64,000 nt of DNA from Anaeramoeba flamelloides (GCA_027625915.1 JANTQA010000070.1:14513001-14577000); one strand, 5' to 3'. Numbered from the stretch's first letter, positions 11,951 to 24,701 are shown. A program made the numbers and translations. Notes: a model not told the origin generated them from the letters alone.

Positions 11951-12339
11951 GAGCTCGAAATAAAATTATGAATAAAAATCAAAAAGTTTTCTATGTAATC
12001 ATTTTCACTATTTAAATAACATCGAATAAATAATTTTATACTTTGTAATTAGTATAAAGTTAGTCAAAATTTTTGAAAAATAGTTTTGTTACACATTTTT
12101 ATTTCAAAATTATTTTATATAAATTGTAAATTGATTTTACATTTTGTATTTAATTTTTAAAAAGAATTTGAAGTATTTTTTTCTAATTAATTATTTTTTT
12201 AAATAATTATCATTCTTTTTATCTTCTATATACAAAGTAAATAATGTTCCAATTATTTTAACAAAAAAAAAAAAAAAAAATAACATATTTCATAAAAATT
12301 AGCTATATAACAAGTCAAAAGCAGAAAACTCAATTTCAT

Positions 12340-12870
12340 AATTACTATTTAATGATATAGAGAAACGTTTCTAAATTAATATAAATTAAACTAAAATTCA
12401 AAATTTTCCATACATTTAAAACTCATAAATAATCACAATAATTCAATTTCATTCAAATTGGGAATAATTTTGATTTTTGTAAAATATGAAAATATTTTTT
12501 CATTTTTTAGTTTTTTTGTATTTTTTTCATTTTTTGAATTACCTAACTGGTTTTTCTAGATCATTTTTTTTCAAATTTATATTATGGTTAAAGCTGAGTT
12601 ATTTAAAATAGAATACCCCAAATAAAATTAGTAGATAGTATCCAACCATTTGATGGAACAATATTCCTAATAGAATTTCAATAAATCCAGCATGACATTT
12701 TTTTGTTTTGCTCTCTCCAAAATTCTTGACATTCCAAGAATTTATTAGTATTGATAATTATTTATTTTTTTGTATTGTGAGTATTGTAATTTATAAAAAA
12801 TTGTTAACGTTTCAATTAGTGAATTGTTTTAATTTGGTATAAATTCAAGAATAAATAAAATGAGATTATT
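12340..12870. repeat. Dispersed repeat family M, copy 1
   Basis: It is shared with 46980-47326 and 37555-37715 in the same orientation, and with 48950-50045 and 60430-61380 inverted. Landmarks are GGTTAAAGCTGAGTT, a GATAGTATCNAACCATTTGAT stretch, and GAGTATTGTAATTTATAA. It probably represents an old DNA transposon, but I see no reading frame in it. Confidence 0.65.
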
Positions 12871-13461
12871 TTTTCAAAAACTTAATTTCAGTCTGTCAAA
12901 AATTGTAAATTGGGTTTTTAATTTAAAATAAATTAAGACAATAATTGAAACAAAAAAAAAAAAAAAATTCATTCTTAATTTCTTTTGTCTCAATTAATAA
13001 TGTGAAAAAAAAATATTTCTTTTAAATCTAATAATTAATAAGCCACCACACCCAAATCAAAAATTTCAATCAATATAACATATACCATATTTAAATATAA
13101 CTTATCTTCCAATATATTAGTCTTACAACCTTCAGTTCGGATTTCAGAAAAAAAAAATAAATAAATTGTCAAAAATTACCTTTTTTGGCTAATCATAAAA
13201 CTAATACAAAGCACAAGATCAATCAGATAAGAACCAAATTAAATAACAATTACACCTGACACAAGATAAGATTTTTTTTCAAATTACAGGTGTTATAAAC
13301 CTTTAATATTACCAAAATTTGTATTTAAAGAAAAATATTTTCCATTTCAAATTTATAAAATTAAAAAAAGTCCTAAAGCTCCCTTAAATATTTTTTACAG
13401 TGATTTTTAGAAGTTGAAAATGTTTTAAAATTTTGAACTTGTGCTTGGGAATTTCATAAAG

Positions 13462-14169
13462 TAAACTCTGTTTCAGTCAAAGGGGCCCAATTTTTTTTTC
13501 AAATATCAATTATTTTATATAATTGTCCTTTGAAGAACAAATAAGAAATAAATAGAATAATATACAACAAATAATTGTTGATATATGTCTGAAAGAAAAC
13601 TAATTAACCAATAAATTTTCTTAAAAATTGAAAAACTCAAATTCTTAGGACCCTATTGAGAAAAACAACGATGTTCGTTTTGACCTTCTAATGGTATTTG
13701 AATAATAAATATGAAACCTTTTTCACTTCTTTTTCCATACTCTTCTTTTAGAAATCAAGTCACCAAACGAAGTTTGTTGGTATTTGTAGTCTCTATTTGA
13801 AAAAGGAAATGAAAATGAAGTGATAATTTTTCACATTTATTCAACAAATATCATCATGATCAAAGATCAAATTGAATTGCAATAGAAATCAATATGATTT
13901 CTCAACAATCTTTACACGATTTCAATGACCTTAGAATAACACATTTTTACCAAGTGACTATTGATCTTGCAATAAAAAATTTTTTTGCAACTGAATGAAG
14001 TTTTAAAAAAAAAATCGAAAAAAAAACAAAAATATGCCAAAATGTGAAAAAATGATTTCAATTTTGAAAATTTCCAAAATAAATTTTTTCTTATAATAAG
14101 CATGCGAACCCTTTAAACACATGTATTAGACCATTACAACTGGGCCCCATTTGACTGAAAAATAGTTTA
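13462..14169. mobile_element. Family E element with ~28-bp terminal inverted repeats (copy E1)
   Basis: The left end TTTCAGTCAAAGGGGCCCA (13471) is mirrored at the right end by TGGGCCCCATTTGACTGAAA (14141). The match extends outward through TAAACT/AGTTTA. Flanks are consistent with a TA duplication. A shorter relative is nested at 47995-48564. No transposase frame is visible. Confidence 0.85.
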
Positions 14170-14551
14170 TATTTAAAAATATATACTAGAATTGTATTTT
14201 TTTTCTTTGTGTTACTTTTCAACGAGGATATGTTTAATTGTTTAACAAATTTCTTCAGAATGAGAATTCTTTTTTAGAAGTACTTTTTTACAATAACTCA
14301 TGTAATAAAATTTAATCCATGTTTTAAAAATAAAAAGTATTTTTTTATAGAAGACCTAAACATCAATTAACCAATTAAACCAATAATAAACGCTAATTAA
14401 ATATGGTAATAATTTCTTAAAGTTTAATTATTTTAAAAATATATTCTAAAAATGAAGGATCACGTTCAAAAACTAATCTCAAAAAAAGAGTATATTTTTG
14501 AGAAAATTTTTAACAGATCAAAAAAAAATTTCAAAAAAAAATAAGAATTTT

Positions 14552-17500
14552 TTTTTTTTTTTATTATTTAAGGGAGGAGTTATTGACCCCTCTTATTTGC
14601 CCGAATTCCTAAATTTTTATTTAGGAATTTAATTAAAGACTCAAAAATAAGTTTATTACCCACTAAGGCTAATAAAGAGTTTGAATCCTTTTTATAATAA
14701 TATTAGAAATATTATTATTATTTAATATATTAGATATATATATTTTTTTTAATTCAGATATCCAGATTTTGCGATTATTTTCATAGGCTGAGCAGTTCCA
14801 TAGAAAATGGTCTAAATCTTCAATAATATCTAAATTGTTTATTTTTTTACATAATTCACATAGTTTTGATTTGTTTTTATTCATAACATAAGAGTACCTG
14901 TTAAGGTAATTTGTAAAATTTCTGAGTTTTAAAATTGAAGTTGAGCCCTTCCATTTTAAATATCTTTGCTGCTTATTTATAGTATTATTGATTTGTACTA
15001 TTTTTAGATATTCTTGAACTTTCCAACTTGGACTATTTTCTAAGTTTTTTAATTCTAAAATTTTCTAGTTCATTTTCCAATTGTTTTAAATTTTTGGAGT
15101 ACCAATTTATATTTTCTGATTCTTTTTTTCTAAAAAGGAAGATAATTAATTAATTCATCATAATGGAGGATTTTTAATTTTTTGAATTAACTTAAATCTT
15201 CTTTTATATATCGTTATCCTTACGGGATCAATTTTTGCTTCAGTTTTATAAATAAGCCTTGGTGAGTGTGGGTTGATTAATAAAAAGTTTGTAATTTTTT
15301 TATTAATCCAAGTATCAATATCTTTAAAATCTGTTTTTGTTAAATCAAATATTTCTAAACCATATAATAATTGGCTATGTAACACAGCTTTAAAAAATTG
15401 AATTTTTAATCCATTAGAAAAATTTTTTTGTTGTAAGATATTGATTAACTTTTTAAAATTGACCTTAACTTTATCAAGGTTAAATTTTAAATGAGTTTTT
15501 TTTATCTAGCCAAATACCAAGATATAAAATTTCTTTTGGAATTAAAGTTTTTTTAGTTTTATCATCATTAGGATTCATTCCAAAATCTTTTATTATTTTA
15601 AAGATTTTTTTGTAATTGAAAATTTATTTCTATTAATGATCCTTTCATCAGTAAAATCAGATCATCTGCAAACATTTGAACATGTAACGCTAGTGATTTA
15701 ATTTTTTCTAAGAGAAAATGTGTAAGAAATCCAAATAATAAAGGGGATAATGGATCTCCTTGGTAAACACCAATTCCTTCTTTTGAAAAATAAGCAAGTA
15801 GATATTCTACAATAATTTCATTTTTTATAAATTTTTTAATTGAATAATAAATAAGTGAATGATGAATAGAGTCAAAACATTTTTGTATATCTATTGTAAC
15901 AATATAAATATTTTCTTTTTTAAATTTATTTTTTATTTTTTGATATTCATTCAATAAGTTTAAAACTGCAATTCTAGTATCTAATTTTTTTTTAAATCCA
16001 AATTGGTTTTTTGAAACTAAGTCCCAAGAATCTTGAATTCCGGCATATAACAATTTAAGAAAAAATCTTGGAAGAGTTTGATTAATTGAAATTGGTCTAT
16101 AATTAAGTGGAATACCTTCATCACCAGATTTATGAATGAATAATAAATTTCTTTTTTTTAATAAATTTAAATTTTTTTTGAGAAATATCATAAATCCAAT
16201 TAAAAAATATTTTTTGGATTGTTTTTATAAAGTTTTCATAATTTATATAAAATTCACTACTTTGATTTTTTATTGTTTTATATTGTTTAATTTTATCAAA
16301 TTCTTTGACAGATTTATTTTTTTTGATATTTGATAATTTCTTTGATTTTAGTAATTGAGAATATTTCTTCTATTTTAATATTTAATAAATTATTTTTATC
16401 TAATGTGAAATTTTTAATAAAATTAAGAATATATTTTTTTGGTTTTTTACTAATAGATTTAACAAACCCGAAATATGAAGTTTCCATATTTTCATTATTA
16501 AGAATCATTTTACTCGAAGTTTCTCTTAATCTATTTAGCTTTTTCCAAAAGTTTTGATTTTCTTCAAATTCAATATTAATCTGGTTTATTAATTTAAAAT
16601 ATTGTTTACTATTCCTATCTTTAATTTCTTTAATTAATTCATTATCTTCAAATAATTTATTAATTAAATTATATAATTTTAAATCTCTTTTTTTGGTATA
16701 TTTAAGATAATTCTCTCTTTTACTTTAAATTGTTTTTTAAAGATTTTAAAATTCTTTACATTTAATTGATAATTTTTATTTTTATAAAAATTTATAAAGT
16801 CAACATGAAACTTTGCAATATCTTTAATTTTGTAGACATTTTTAATTTCCCAGTTTTTTATTAATATTAAATTTATTTAATATTGCATTATGATCACTAA
16901 TTTTATTTTTTATGGTTTTTGATTTGATAAATTTTAAGTTATTAAAGTTAGTTATAAAATAATCAATGTTATTATTTTTTCTACTTGGCTTAGTATTTAA
17001 AATAATTTTAAAGTTGAATTTTGAAAAATAATTTATTCGATTTTCATTCAAATTAAAATCTCCCCCCGATAATTGTATTATGGTTTTGATATTTTTGTAA
17101 TAAACCAAGGATTTTTTCATTTATTTCTTTATTCCTGTCATGTCTCTTATATAAGTTAATAATGATAAAATCAGTGAATTGAATTCCCATAATATCAAGA
17201 TCTGGAAATAATATTTCTCTTGTAAAATCTTTAAAAATATTTTTTATTATAATTAATAAACCACCTTTTCTATTTTTCTTACCATAAGATTTTTTATTAA
17301 TTGAAAAATAATTCATAAATCGTGGATTTTTTGTAACTTTTGATTCTTGTATAAGACATATATCAATATTTAATTTTAATAAAAAGATTCTAAAATAGAA
17401 ATTTTATTCTTTTCATTTAACCCTCTGACATTAAATGATAAAATTTTTATATTAATAAATTTATTGTTATATTCTCTCTTTTTTCCTTTTAATAATAATG

Positions 17501-17654
17501 ATTTTTGATTGTTTTGGAAATGTAAAATGTATAAATTTCTGGGTAATAAATGAGTTTTTTTTAATAATTGTTTTTTAAAATAATTTATATTATCTTTTAA
17601 ATCCCATATTTCTATACCATTATCCCCCTTTCTTTGATATCGTATCACTGGTCT
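14552..17654 (-). mobile_element. LINE (APE-type non-LTR retrotransposon), 3.1 kb, TSD-flanked
   Basis: The element is bounded by a perfect 17-bp duplication AAAAAAATAAGAATTTT at 14535-14551 and 17655-17671. Its 3' end (left, minus orientation) finishes in an A run, as expected for target-primed reverse transcription. The coding region is open right up to the 5' boundary, with no 5' UTR or ORF1, so the copy is probably 5'-truncated within or just before ORF2. A smaller diverged relative is at 58646-58955. Confidence 0.93.
14669..17654 (-). pseudogene. LINE ORF2: AP endonuclease, reverse transcriptase, C-terminal zinc knuckle (frameshifted)
   Basis: The reading order on the minus strand is as follows. 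An N-terminal stretch leads to the endonuclease start ILSFNVRGLNEKNKI (about 17440). LIQES follows (about 17340), then GGDFN at a six-C run (17062-17067), where the frame changes, then SDHN near 16890. In the reverse transcriptase, palm motif A is TIDIQKCFDSIHH, followed by YQGDPLSPLLFG and the catalytic FADD at 15661-15672. A YLGIWLDKK thumb-like segment lies near 15500. The C terminus has CELC...DHFLWNC, a C-x2-C...H-x4-C zinc knuckle typical of LINE ORF2. Pieces lie in different frames, with about six or seven shifts or stops (near 17380, 17065, 16850, 16300, 15600, 15490 and 15150). The catalytic residues of EN and RT are nonetheless intact, which implies a fairly young inactive copy. Confidence 0.9.
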
Positions 17655-17671
17655 AAAAAAATAAGAATTTT

Positions 17672-18700
17672 AAGAACAAATTTTGAAAAAAATTGCATTC
17701 CTATTTTAAATATTACTGAAAATATCACGGTGTTTACTTTCAAAATTTATTTCAATTTTGGTATACTATTAGGTATTTAATTGGATGTTGCATTGAAACA
17801 ACAATTAAGAAAAACATGGATTATCTTTAGAAACACAGATTATAGCTGTTTTCAGCGATATTATTTGATGACTGTAAATATAAAATTACATAATAACTCA
17901 ACACCCCCCCGGGATGGAAACTTAGTCCGCAAATTTCACAAACAAAGTAATCAATTTCTTTGAAAAATTGATTTATTTATAAAGTTTAATTATGAGAAGG
18001 TATTGAATCAAATCATAAATCTTATATCATCAATTATATGATGATATTTTTGTTTTTTTATTTAATGTGAAATATAAATATTCATTAAATTTGAAAAAAA
18101 AAATTCTTTTATAACTTGGAAATTGACACTATAATTATTAAATTCAACTTTTTGAATTATAAACACACTCTTGAAAACTGTTCTTTTCAACAAAAATTCA
18201 AAAAATCAAAAATCCCTTTCAAAAATTTTCAACAACACTCAAAAACAAAAAGTTTCAATTTTCACAATAAAAGTCTCAAAAAAAAAAGAAAAAAAGAAAA
18301 TGGGCAACAAAGGTTATGGAACAAACTGTAAAAACCTGTTCTAGAAAAAAAATTATACAAATTTGTTTTAATTGATATATAGAAGTATATATTCTCGTTT
18401 TCAAATATTGTTTTCATATTATCTTTTTTTTATTGATTTTTGAACAAAAAAACACAAGTCCAAAAATTAGATTTATTATTTAAATCAAAATATATCCCAA
18501 AATATTAATTCATCCAAATTTAAAATGTTTAAAAATTTTAGATTAATTTTAAACTGTAGCAAAAGGAAATTTTGCTAGATTTTTTGATGTTACTATTTTC
18601 CCTTTCATCAGGAATTTACTTTCAGTATTTAAAATAGGTATTAAACAAGTTCCGAGAATTTTAGTTTCATATAGCTTCATTAATCTAATAAAAAGAAGTG
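17672..18700. other. Repeat-rich intergenic DNA, no gene seen
   Basis: A short block around 17871-17920 (ATAATAACTCAACACC, then a C run and GGGATGG) recurs at 29287-29335. A stretch at 18400-18500 resembles 19230-19330. The frame at 18549-18734 has a protein-like composition but no ATG, and overlaps the family A MITE, so it is not called. Confidence 0.5.
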
Positions 18701-18897
18701 CAGTCAATTCCACTTTTAAGGCATAAAATTTCAACGAAAATTTACGAGAAATAAAAAAATCTCAAATTTATGCACAAAATTTAGATTCTAATAAAATAAT
18801 TTGTGTATAATAAAATTAGAAAAAATATGCCTTAATTTGAGATTTTTTTGTGACTTAATTTTCGTTTCAAGTTTCTATCTTAAATTTGAAACTGTTT
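18701..18897. mobile_element. Family A MITE, copy 2
   Basis: Left end CAGTCAATTCCACTTTTAAG and right end TTAAATTTGAAACTG are inverted relatives. Length (197 bp) and interior (ATTTAGATTCTA) match the copy at 24311-24509. The ends have drifted more than in that copy. Confidence 0.8.
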
Positions 18898-19382
18898 GTC
18901 CAAAAATAATTCAAATTTTATATTTTTCAATACCATCTGGCAATTAATATCAATTTAAATACTTTATTTCTCTTTCTCAATTTTTTCTTGGAGAGGAAAC
19001 TTATATAAAAAATATTTTTTATAAACTTGTATAAAGATAAAAAATAAATTTCTTATTTGACAAATTCTAAGGTATATTTAGAATACAAATACTAGAAATG
19101 GTTGCTTAGAGAATGTTTGTATAGTATACATCAACATGATTACAAATTAATTATAAAAAATATCTCAATTCTGGAAAAAAATTCTCAAATTGATTTTAAT
19201 TGTAGAATATTAATAAATGTTCAAATTTTCTAATAGTTTTTAAAGTCTGTTTTGTTCATTTTAAAACAAAAACCAAGTTCAATAATTAGATTGATTATTG
19301 AAATCGAAATATAATTAAAGAATTATATATAAAACCAAAGCATAAGCATGTTTAATTTAGTCATATTTGAGATTTTTGTTTA

Positions 19383-19797
19383 ACTATTATAGAAAAAAAA
19401 GTTCAACACTGTTTTTCATTGGTAACATTAATAGAACCTGGAAACAAAAAGTAAAATCAATAAAAAGAAGAAACCAATTAACATTTAATAATAATCCATT
19501 ATATTATTTTCAATCAAATCAATAAACACAATTCAAATCTCCTTGATTATCGAAATTGTTGTTGTGGTTTTGGAGATCTCAAAAATATTCAATTTTTTTG
19601 AATAAATTTTTAAAAATTGATCAATCAAAGAAAAACCAACTTACAAAAAGCTAATATTAAAGAAACTGTTATTATGTTTAATACTTCATTTGGTCTTTAT
19701 TTATTTATTTATTTTTTCTTTTATTAATAGATATTATTTTGAATTTTCAGGTATTGTTCCCAATTAAAAACCGTATTGAACTTTTTTACCACAATGG
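19383..19797. mobile_element. Family D MITE, copy 2 (diverged ends)
   Basis: The interior closely matches 7563-7998: AATAATCCATTATATTATTT, CTCCTTGATTATCGAAAT and GTGGTTTTGGAGATC. Terminal repeats are recognisable (AATTGG/CCAATT with GGTAACATTAATAGAA) but eroded at the tips, so the exact ends are uncertain by several bases. Confidence 0.75.
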
Positions 19798-19929
19798 GAA
19801 ACATTAGTAAAAGAGAATTTTTTGGATTTATTGGTGCTATGCTTTTTTCATTCATTTTTTCTTGGCTTTAAAATTTTAACAATATGTATTAATCAAGTCT
19901 GAGTAATATTACTATTATTTTCCAATTAA

Positions 19930-20677
19930 GGGGTTAGCGTCACCATAGATTTCTCTATAATCAAAGTATGTTATAATTGGGTGTAAATGGTATTAGTGCA
20001 CCATGGCTCGAATAGCTCTAAAAAATCTATTATAAATCGTATTGCTCAATATATTATTACTTTTTTTACTAATAATCACTATTAAAAATTTTCATTTTGG
20101 AAATTTTTTAATTAATTCCTTTTCCCAATCTAAAAATAAAAACCCAAAATATTTAGTATTCTGGTATTTAATAATTTAGATTTAGAACTTTCAAAAGTAA
20201 CTATTTTTATAATTTTTTAATTTCAAAGATTAACTCAATAATCATCAATATAAAAGTACAAAGACTGATATTTTTTATTTGCTTATGATAAGTCTACTTA
20301 TAGCATCAATATATTTCCATGATTTGAGAAATAATTTGTCAAAAAACTTTATTCGTTAATTATTTAATTTTTAAAAAAAACCGAATTTTTTAGTAAGTAA
20401 TCTACATCTCGCCATAAATTTAAGAAAGATATTTTATGACTTTTTAGTCTAAATATTGATAATTCGATCTTTAAATTTATGGCGAAATGCAGATTTTATT
20501 CTGAAATTATTGGGTTTTTTACTAATACATAGATCATTTTTTATTGATGAGATCAACAAATATAACTACTTTGCAATCCATTTTTTAGAGACATTTGAAC
20601 CATGTAACACTAATGTGGTTAAAGTCCAATAACAACATACTTTGATCCTAGGCTTCTACTTGGTAGACTCTAATCCC
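19930..20677. mobile_element. Family C element, copy 1 (748 bp)
   Basis: The left end GGGGTTAGCGTCACCA pairs with the inverted right end TGGTAGACTCTAATCCC. It is flanked by TTAA on both sides (19926-19929 and 20678-20681). The second copy at 28107-28839 fits either a TA or an imperfect TTAA duplication, so the superfamily is open. No coding frame survives. Confidence 0.8.
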
Positions 20678-20681
20678 TTAA

Positions 20682-21517
20682 AAAATAAAAATTTTTAGTT
20701 CAAATTCCCAAATATTTTTAGATGAATATAACTTGAAGTAAACCCAAAGATCTTTACAACATCGTTTAGAAATGATTTTTTTAGGCAATAATATAAACAC
20801 CCTCAGTTAACTCTAAGACAAATTTTTTACTCTGTTAATTTGGTTGTAACAGTAATAAATAATATTCATTTTGAAAATTGCAATAAAAATTTTCATTTAT
20901 TAATTGAAATATAGCAGAAGTTAAATCTCTCTTCATTGATCTATTAAAAAGAAGTAAAAAAATAATTCAAAATTTTTCTTTCTCACTACCATCTCATAAC
21001 TACCGTAACAATTTTATAATTAAATGCCATTTTAGAAATTTTTTCCAGAATTAGCCAAGCAGAATTCTATAAAATTTCAAGAGAATTTCTTAAAAAAGGA
21101 TTTTATATTTTAAAAAGTCTTTAAATTTTTTTTGTTCAATGAAATGAAAATTATTACATTTCAAAATGGACAACCTGTCAACACCTTTTTCAGAATAAAT
21201 AGTTAATAAAAATTTTCACTTTATTTTTCTTTTTTTTTTTAAAAGGGGTTGCAAAAAGGAATAAAAATGTAATTTGTGATCTCGATTTATTGGGTATTTT
21301 GAGCACTGTTTTGTGAAATCTTGGATTACCTAAGAATCCTAAATGGGAGTTAATATTTTGAGAATTAAAAAAACAAAAATCAACCAAAATTCTTGCTGGT
21401 TTTCAATTAGTTAACCAAAGATAAGGAATTTGGAGTTGGGGAATGAATGTGAGTGATTTTTTTAAAAATTATTCTTTAATTACAAAGTAAATTCATTTTT
21501 TCATTTTCTATGTTGAA
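20682..21517. other. Upstream region of the PAS gene, no further gene seen
   Basis: AT-rich sequence with no coding frame I can support. The frame at 21190-21387 on the minus strand is a run of Phe/Lys codons ending in an A/T tract. The last 130 bp before the PAS start codon are the likely 5' UTR and promoter, without a motif I can name. Confidence 0.45.
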
Positions 21518-22237
21518 ATGGGTAACAAATCTAGCACTCCAACAAAAACCCTATTAACAATAAAGGAAAGGAATATTGAAAAGTTTTACGATCTTGTTCT
21601 TCATTCGAGTCTTTGCTTGGGGATCGTGGACTTGAATTTTCGAGTCAAATTCACAAACCCACATTATTGTGATTTATTAAACGTGCCCAATCCAAAAACG
21701 ATCGAAAATAAATCGCATCAGGAATTAGTCGAAAGCCAACAATCAATTTTTTCATTTTACCAACCTTATTACAAAAAGGAAACTCTGGACGTAATCCAAG
21801 GTGTTTTTGATGAAGTAATTCACAATTTCACTGCTGAGTCCATGATCACCTATCAAATCCATCAACCAAAAATACATTATTTGCATGCGAAAGTGAATAT
21901 CAGAAAACTCAGAATTGGGAAGGATTTCTTTTTTCTTTTTACACTGACCAATTTTCAAGAAAAAGTAAAACTCACTCCAAGAATGATAAACAATTCTGAT
22001 CACCTGAAGACCGTTTTTAATAAAAGAAGCACAAGAAAAAACACAAACACAAACACAAGCTCAAACACAAACAAAAACAATATCAATAACAATAACAATA
22101 ACAAAAACAAAAACAAAAGAAAATTTCAAAAAACCAAGATCGTGAAAATGAAAAAGAAGACTTTAATACTCGTTTCTTCTGACGGTGTTAGTAGCAGTGA
22201 TGAAAAATCCAATTGTAGCTTTATTGAAGAAATTTAG
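21518..22237 (+). CDS. PAS-domain protein with N-myristoylation-type start, intronless
   Basis: The 239-codon frame has a real ATG and a TAG stop. The N terminus MGNKSSTP fits an N-myristoylation signal (Gly2, Ser at position 6), predicting membrane attachment. Residues about 19-150 resemble a PAS sensory domain: helix EKFYDLVLHSSLCLGIVD, then RVKFTNPHYCDLLN, with later beta strands ending FFFLFTLTNFQEKV. Residues about 175-205 are an Asn/Lys/Thr-rich linker, followed by a basic patch and a Ser/Asp/Glu-rich tail (SSDGVSSSDEKS) that could be phosphorylated. No catalytic output domain follows, so it is probably a small signalling adaptor or sensor. No cofactor-binding residue can be assigned from sequence alone. 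No recognisable partner gene is adjacent. Confidence 0.8.
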   Translation: MGNKSSTPTKTLLTIKERNIEKFYDLVLHSSLCLGIVDLNFRVKFTNPHYCDLLNVPNPKTIENKSHQELVESQQSIFSFYQPYYKKETLDVIQGVFDEVIHNFTAESMITYQIHQPKIHYLHAKVNIRKLRIGKDFFFLFTLTNFQEKVKLTPRMINNSDHLKTVFNKRSTRKNTNTNTSSNTNKNNINNNNNNKNKNKRKFQKTKIVKMKKKTLILVSSDGVSSSDEKSNCSFIEEI

Positions 22238-22743
22238 AAAAACACCAATTAAACACAAACAAAAAACAGTTTTTTTCTTTTGTTTTTCAATAACAAACAA
22301 AATGAACAAATTTCTCATTTTATCTTTTCAAAAAAACAGAATTATTTTGAAACAGTTCGTTTCAAGAATCATTTAAATTCTGTTCTTGCGAAAAACCAAA
22401 AACATAACCAATTTAATGGATTGGAAAGTATGTGCAGGTTTTCAAAGGTATTTTAAATTTTTTTTGGAAGGAGAAATGAAATTTTTCTTTAACAAACTTT
22501 TCTGTCCTATTTTCTGTTTTCTTTTTTATTTCTTTTCATTATTCTTACCAAGTAAAACAACTTCCATTCTTATAATGGATTTCTTTCAGCTTTTCAAAAA
22601 CAAATGCGTCTAAAAAGTAACATTTAACAAATTAATATTTTTTAGAGAAAAAAGTTTCAAATACTTCATTACAAGCAAAAAATAAATTCTGAAAATTAAA
22701 GTTAGCCAAAACTACAGATTGGATTACAGTTATACATCTTTTA
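22238..22743. other. 3' flank of the PAS gene
   Basis: Two overlapping open frames occur here (22185-22376 and 22386-22613), but they are Phe/Lys-rich and show no domain features. I see no exon continuing the PAS protein beyond its TAG. Confidence 0.45.
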
Positions 22744-22972
22744 TACTGTTAATTGTAAAATAAAAAGATCAAACTTTCCATTCAGCTTACCAAAATAATC
22801 ACACTTTCAAAGAATAAAAACAAATCAGCAAAAGTCCAAATTCTTAAAGAGAAATTAATAAACTAAAATGATTGGGGAATTACAAAATTAAAATTTTTAA
22901 TGATTTATAAAAGCCCTATTTTTTGGAAAGCTGTATGAAAATTTTGTTTTATTTATTCTGTAACAAATAGTA
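22744..22972. mobile_element. Family N MITE with ~50-bp inverted ends, copy 1
   Basis: The left arm contains TTTCCATTCAGCTTACC and the right arm its complement GGAAAGCTGTATGAAAATTTT. Ends are AATTGTAAAATAAAAAG and TTCTGTAACAAATAGTA. The same element sits in the intron of the VIT-VWA gene at 30880-31124. Confidence 0.75.
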
Positions 22973-24308
22973 AATTATTTTTTTAAAAATTAAGATAATT
23001 TTATATAATTAAGAAAAGATAGATATTAAACCCATTAAGATTCGAATACCCCCCTTTTTTAAAAATACTGACTTTTGAAAAAAACGTATATTTTTGAGGT
23101 ATTTTTTTTTTTTTTGAAATAAGTTGCAATGAATGCATTTTTGACTGAACACCAAGTAAAAAAAAAAAAGAATAAATGCACAAACAATTTGCAGAAAAAA
23201 ACAAGGAATATTTTTAAAAATTCAGACATGAATTAAAAATAAAATGAAAAAAATATTCCAAAAACAGAGAAAAAAAATCATTTTTCAATTAATTTAACAA
23301 TATATTTTGAAAAAAATATTCGATTTTATGTTAAAATTGAAAAATATGATTCTTTTTAGACTATGAATAAAATAGATGAAAAGAATCTCCCCACAAAGTC
23401 AAATAAAAAATTCTAAAATATTACAATTAAAAATGAAAAAAATATTACTACAAATTTTCATTTTTTTTCAATTCCCATTAATATAAAATAAAGTTGAAAG
23501 TTTTTTTCAAAATTGTTATGTATAATAATATTTGGGATATGAGTGTCTTTCAAAAATGCAAAATTTAGAGATTTTTTTTTCTAAATTTTTTCCAAGTTAT
23601 TTTGTGTTTGAATTATAAAGAGAAAAAATTTTCACCTCATTTTAGTTATTTTTCTTTTCGAAATCGAGTTTTCCAAGAAGAAGGATGTAATTTGTGGTTA
23701 CGATCTATATTTGTAAAATAAAAATTGAAAACAAAGTGAAAAATTTCTCCGTTGATAATTCAAATACCAGTATGAGCTCCTTTTAAAGGTGATTACGAAT
23801 AATTCACACTATAATCCATTATTTGAAAAATAACAAATATTGATTATTTATTCTTATTATTATTCAATTTAAAAATCAAAAACAATTGAGAGAAATAAAA
23901 TATCAATGGTTTTTTTTGTAGAAATTTTTTAAAAAATTGTTTTTTTTTCAGGATGAGAATTTTTTTTTATTCTCAAGGTAACGTTGAAAAGCAGAATTTT
24001 TTTTTTTTTTTTTTTAATAGTGTTAAGGAAATTAAGACAACTTTTTAGAGTAAACATAACTTGTTAAGACTTTTTGAAGATTTCATTTTTGATCAAGTAT
24101 TAAACTTTTCGAAATAAGGGATTTTTTGAGAGAATATTTGCCAAGATAAAAACTCTCAAAATTCCAAATTCTGATAATCAAGAAACAATACTATTAAAAA
24201 GTAATCAGGGCTAAGTTTTCAAGTTATTTTAGGATCAAAAATATTATTTTTAATCATAAAAGTTATTAGTAAGGATAATAAATGAATTTTTTTTAAAAAA
24301 ATTATTTT
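22973..24308. other. AT-rich intergenic DNA, no gene seen
   Basis: Long A and T runs dominate. The segment 23620-23790 (TTTTCACCTCATTTTAG, then GTTTTCCAAGAAG) loosely resembles 11015-11140 and 21200-21390, suggesting a worn dispersed repeat. I find no frame or RNA gene worth calling. Confidence 0.45.
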
Positions 24309-24310
24309 TA

Positions 24311-24509
24311 CAGTCAGTTCCAGTTTTAAAGCACAAACTTTCAACCGAATTTAAGGCACAAAAAAAATCTCAAATTAAGGAACATAATTTAGATTCTAGT
24401 AAAATAATTTGTAAAAAAAAATAAAATTCCAAATTTTGTCCCTTAATTTGTGATTTTTTTGTGCCTTAAATTACGTTTAAAGTTTGTGCTTTAAATTTGA
24501 AACTGACTG
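24311..24509. mobile_element. Complete family A MITE, 199 bp, TA target duplication
   Basis: The element runs CAGTCAGTTCCAG...TTTGAAACTGACTG and is flanked by TA at 24309-24310 and 24510-24511. The terminal inverted repeats are about 75-80 bp, so the whole element folds into one hairpin. The CAGT tip with a TA duplication fits a Tc1/mariner-derived MITE. Confidence 0.9.
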
Positions 24510-24701
24510 TATGAAAATTTCACAACAAAGAAACAAAAAGAATGAAATCAACATCAAAATTAAAAGTTTAGGGATATTTGTTTTAATTATACTGAATTAT
24601 AGATCAGACCTTTTTTCTAACAATATCAATAACTTCATGGAAACCAACATTTCTTTGTCTATCTTGGTTTTTATTACTTCAAATACTGGTTATATTATCT
24701 A

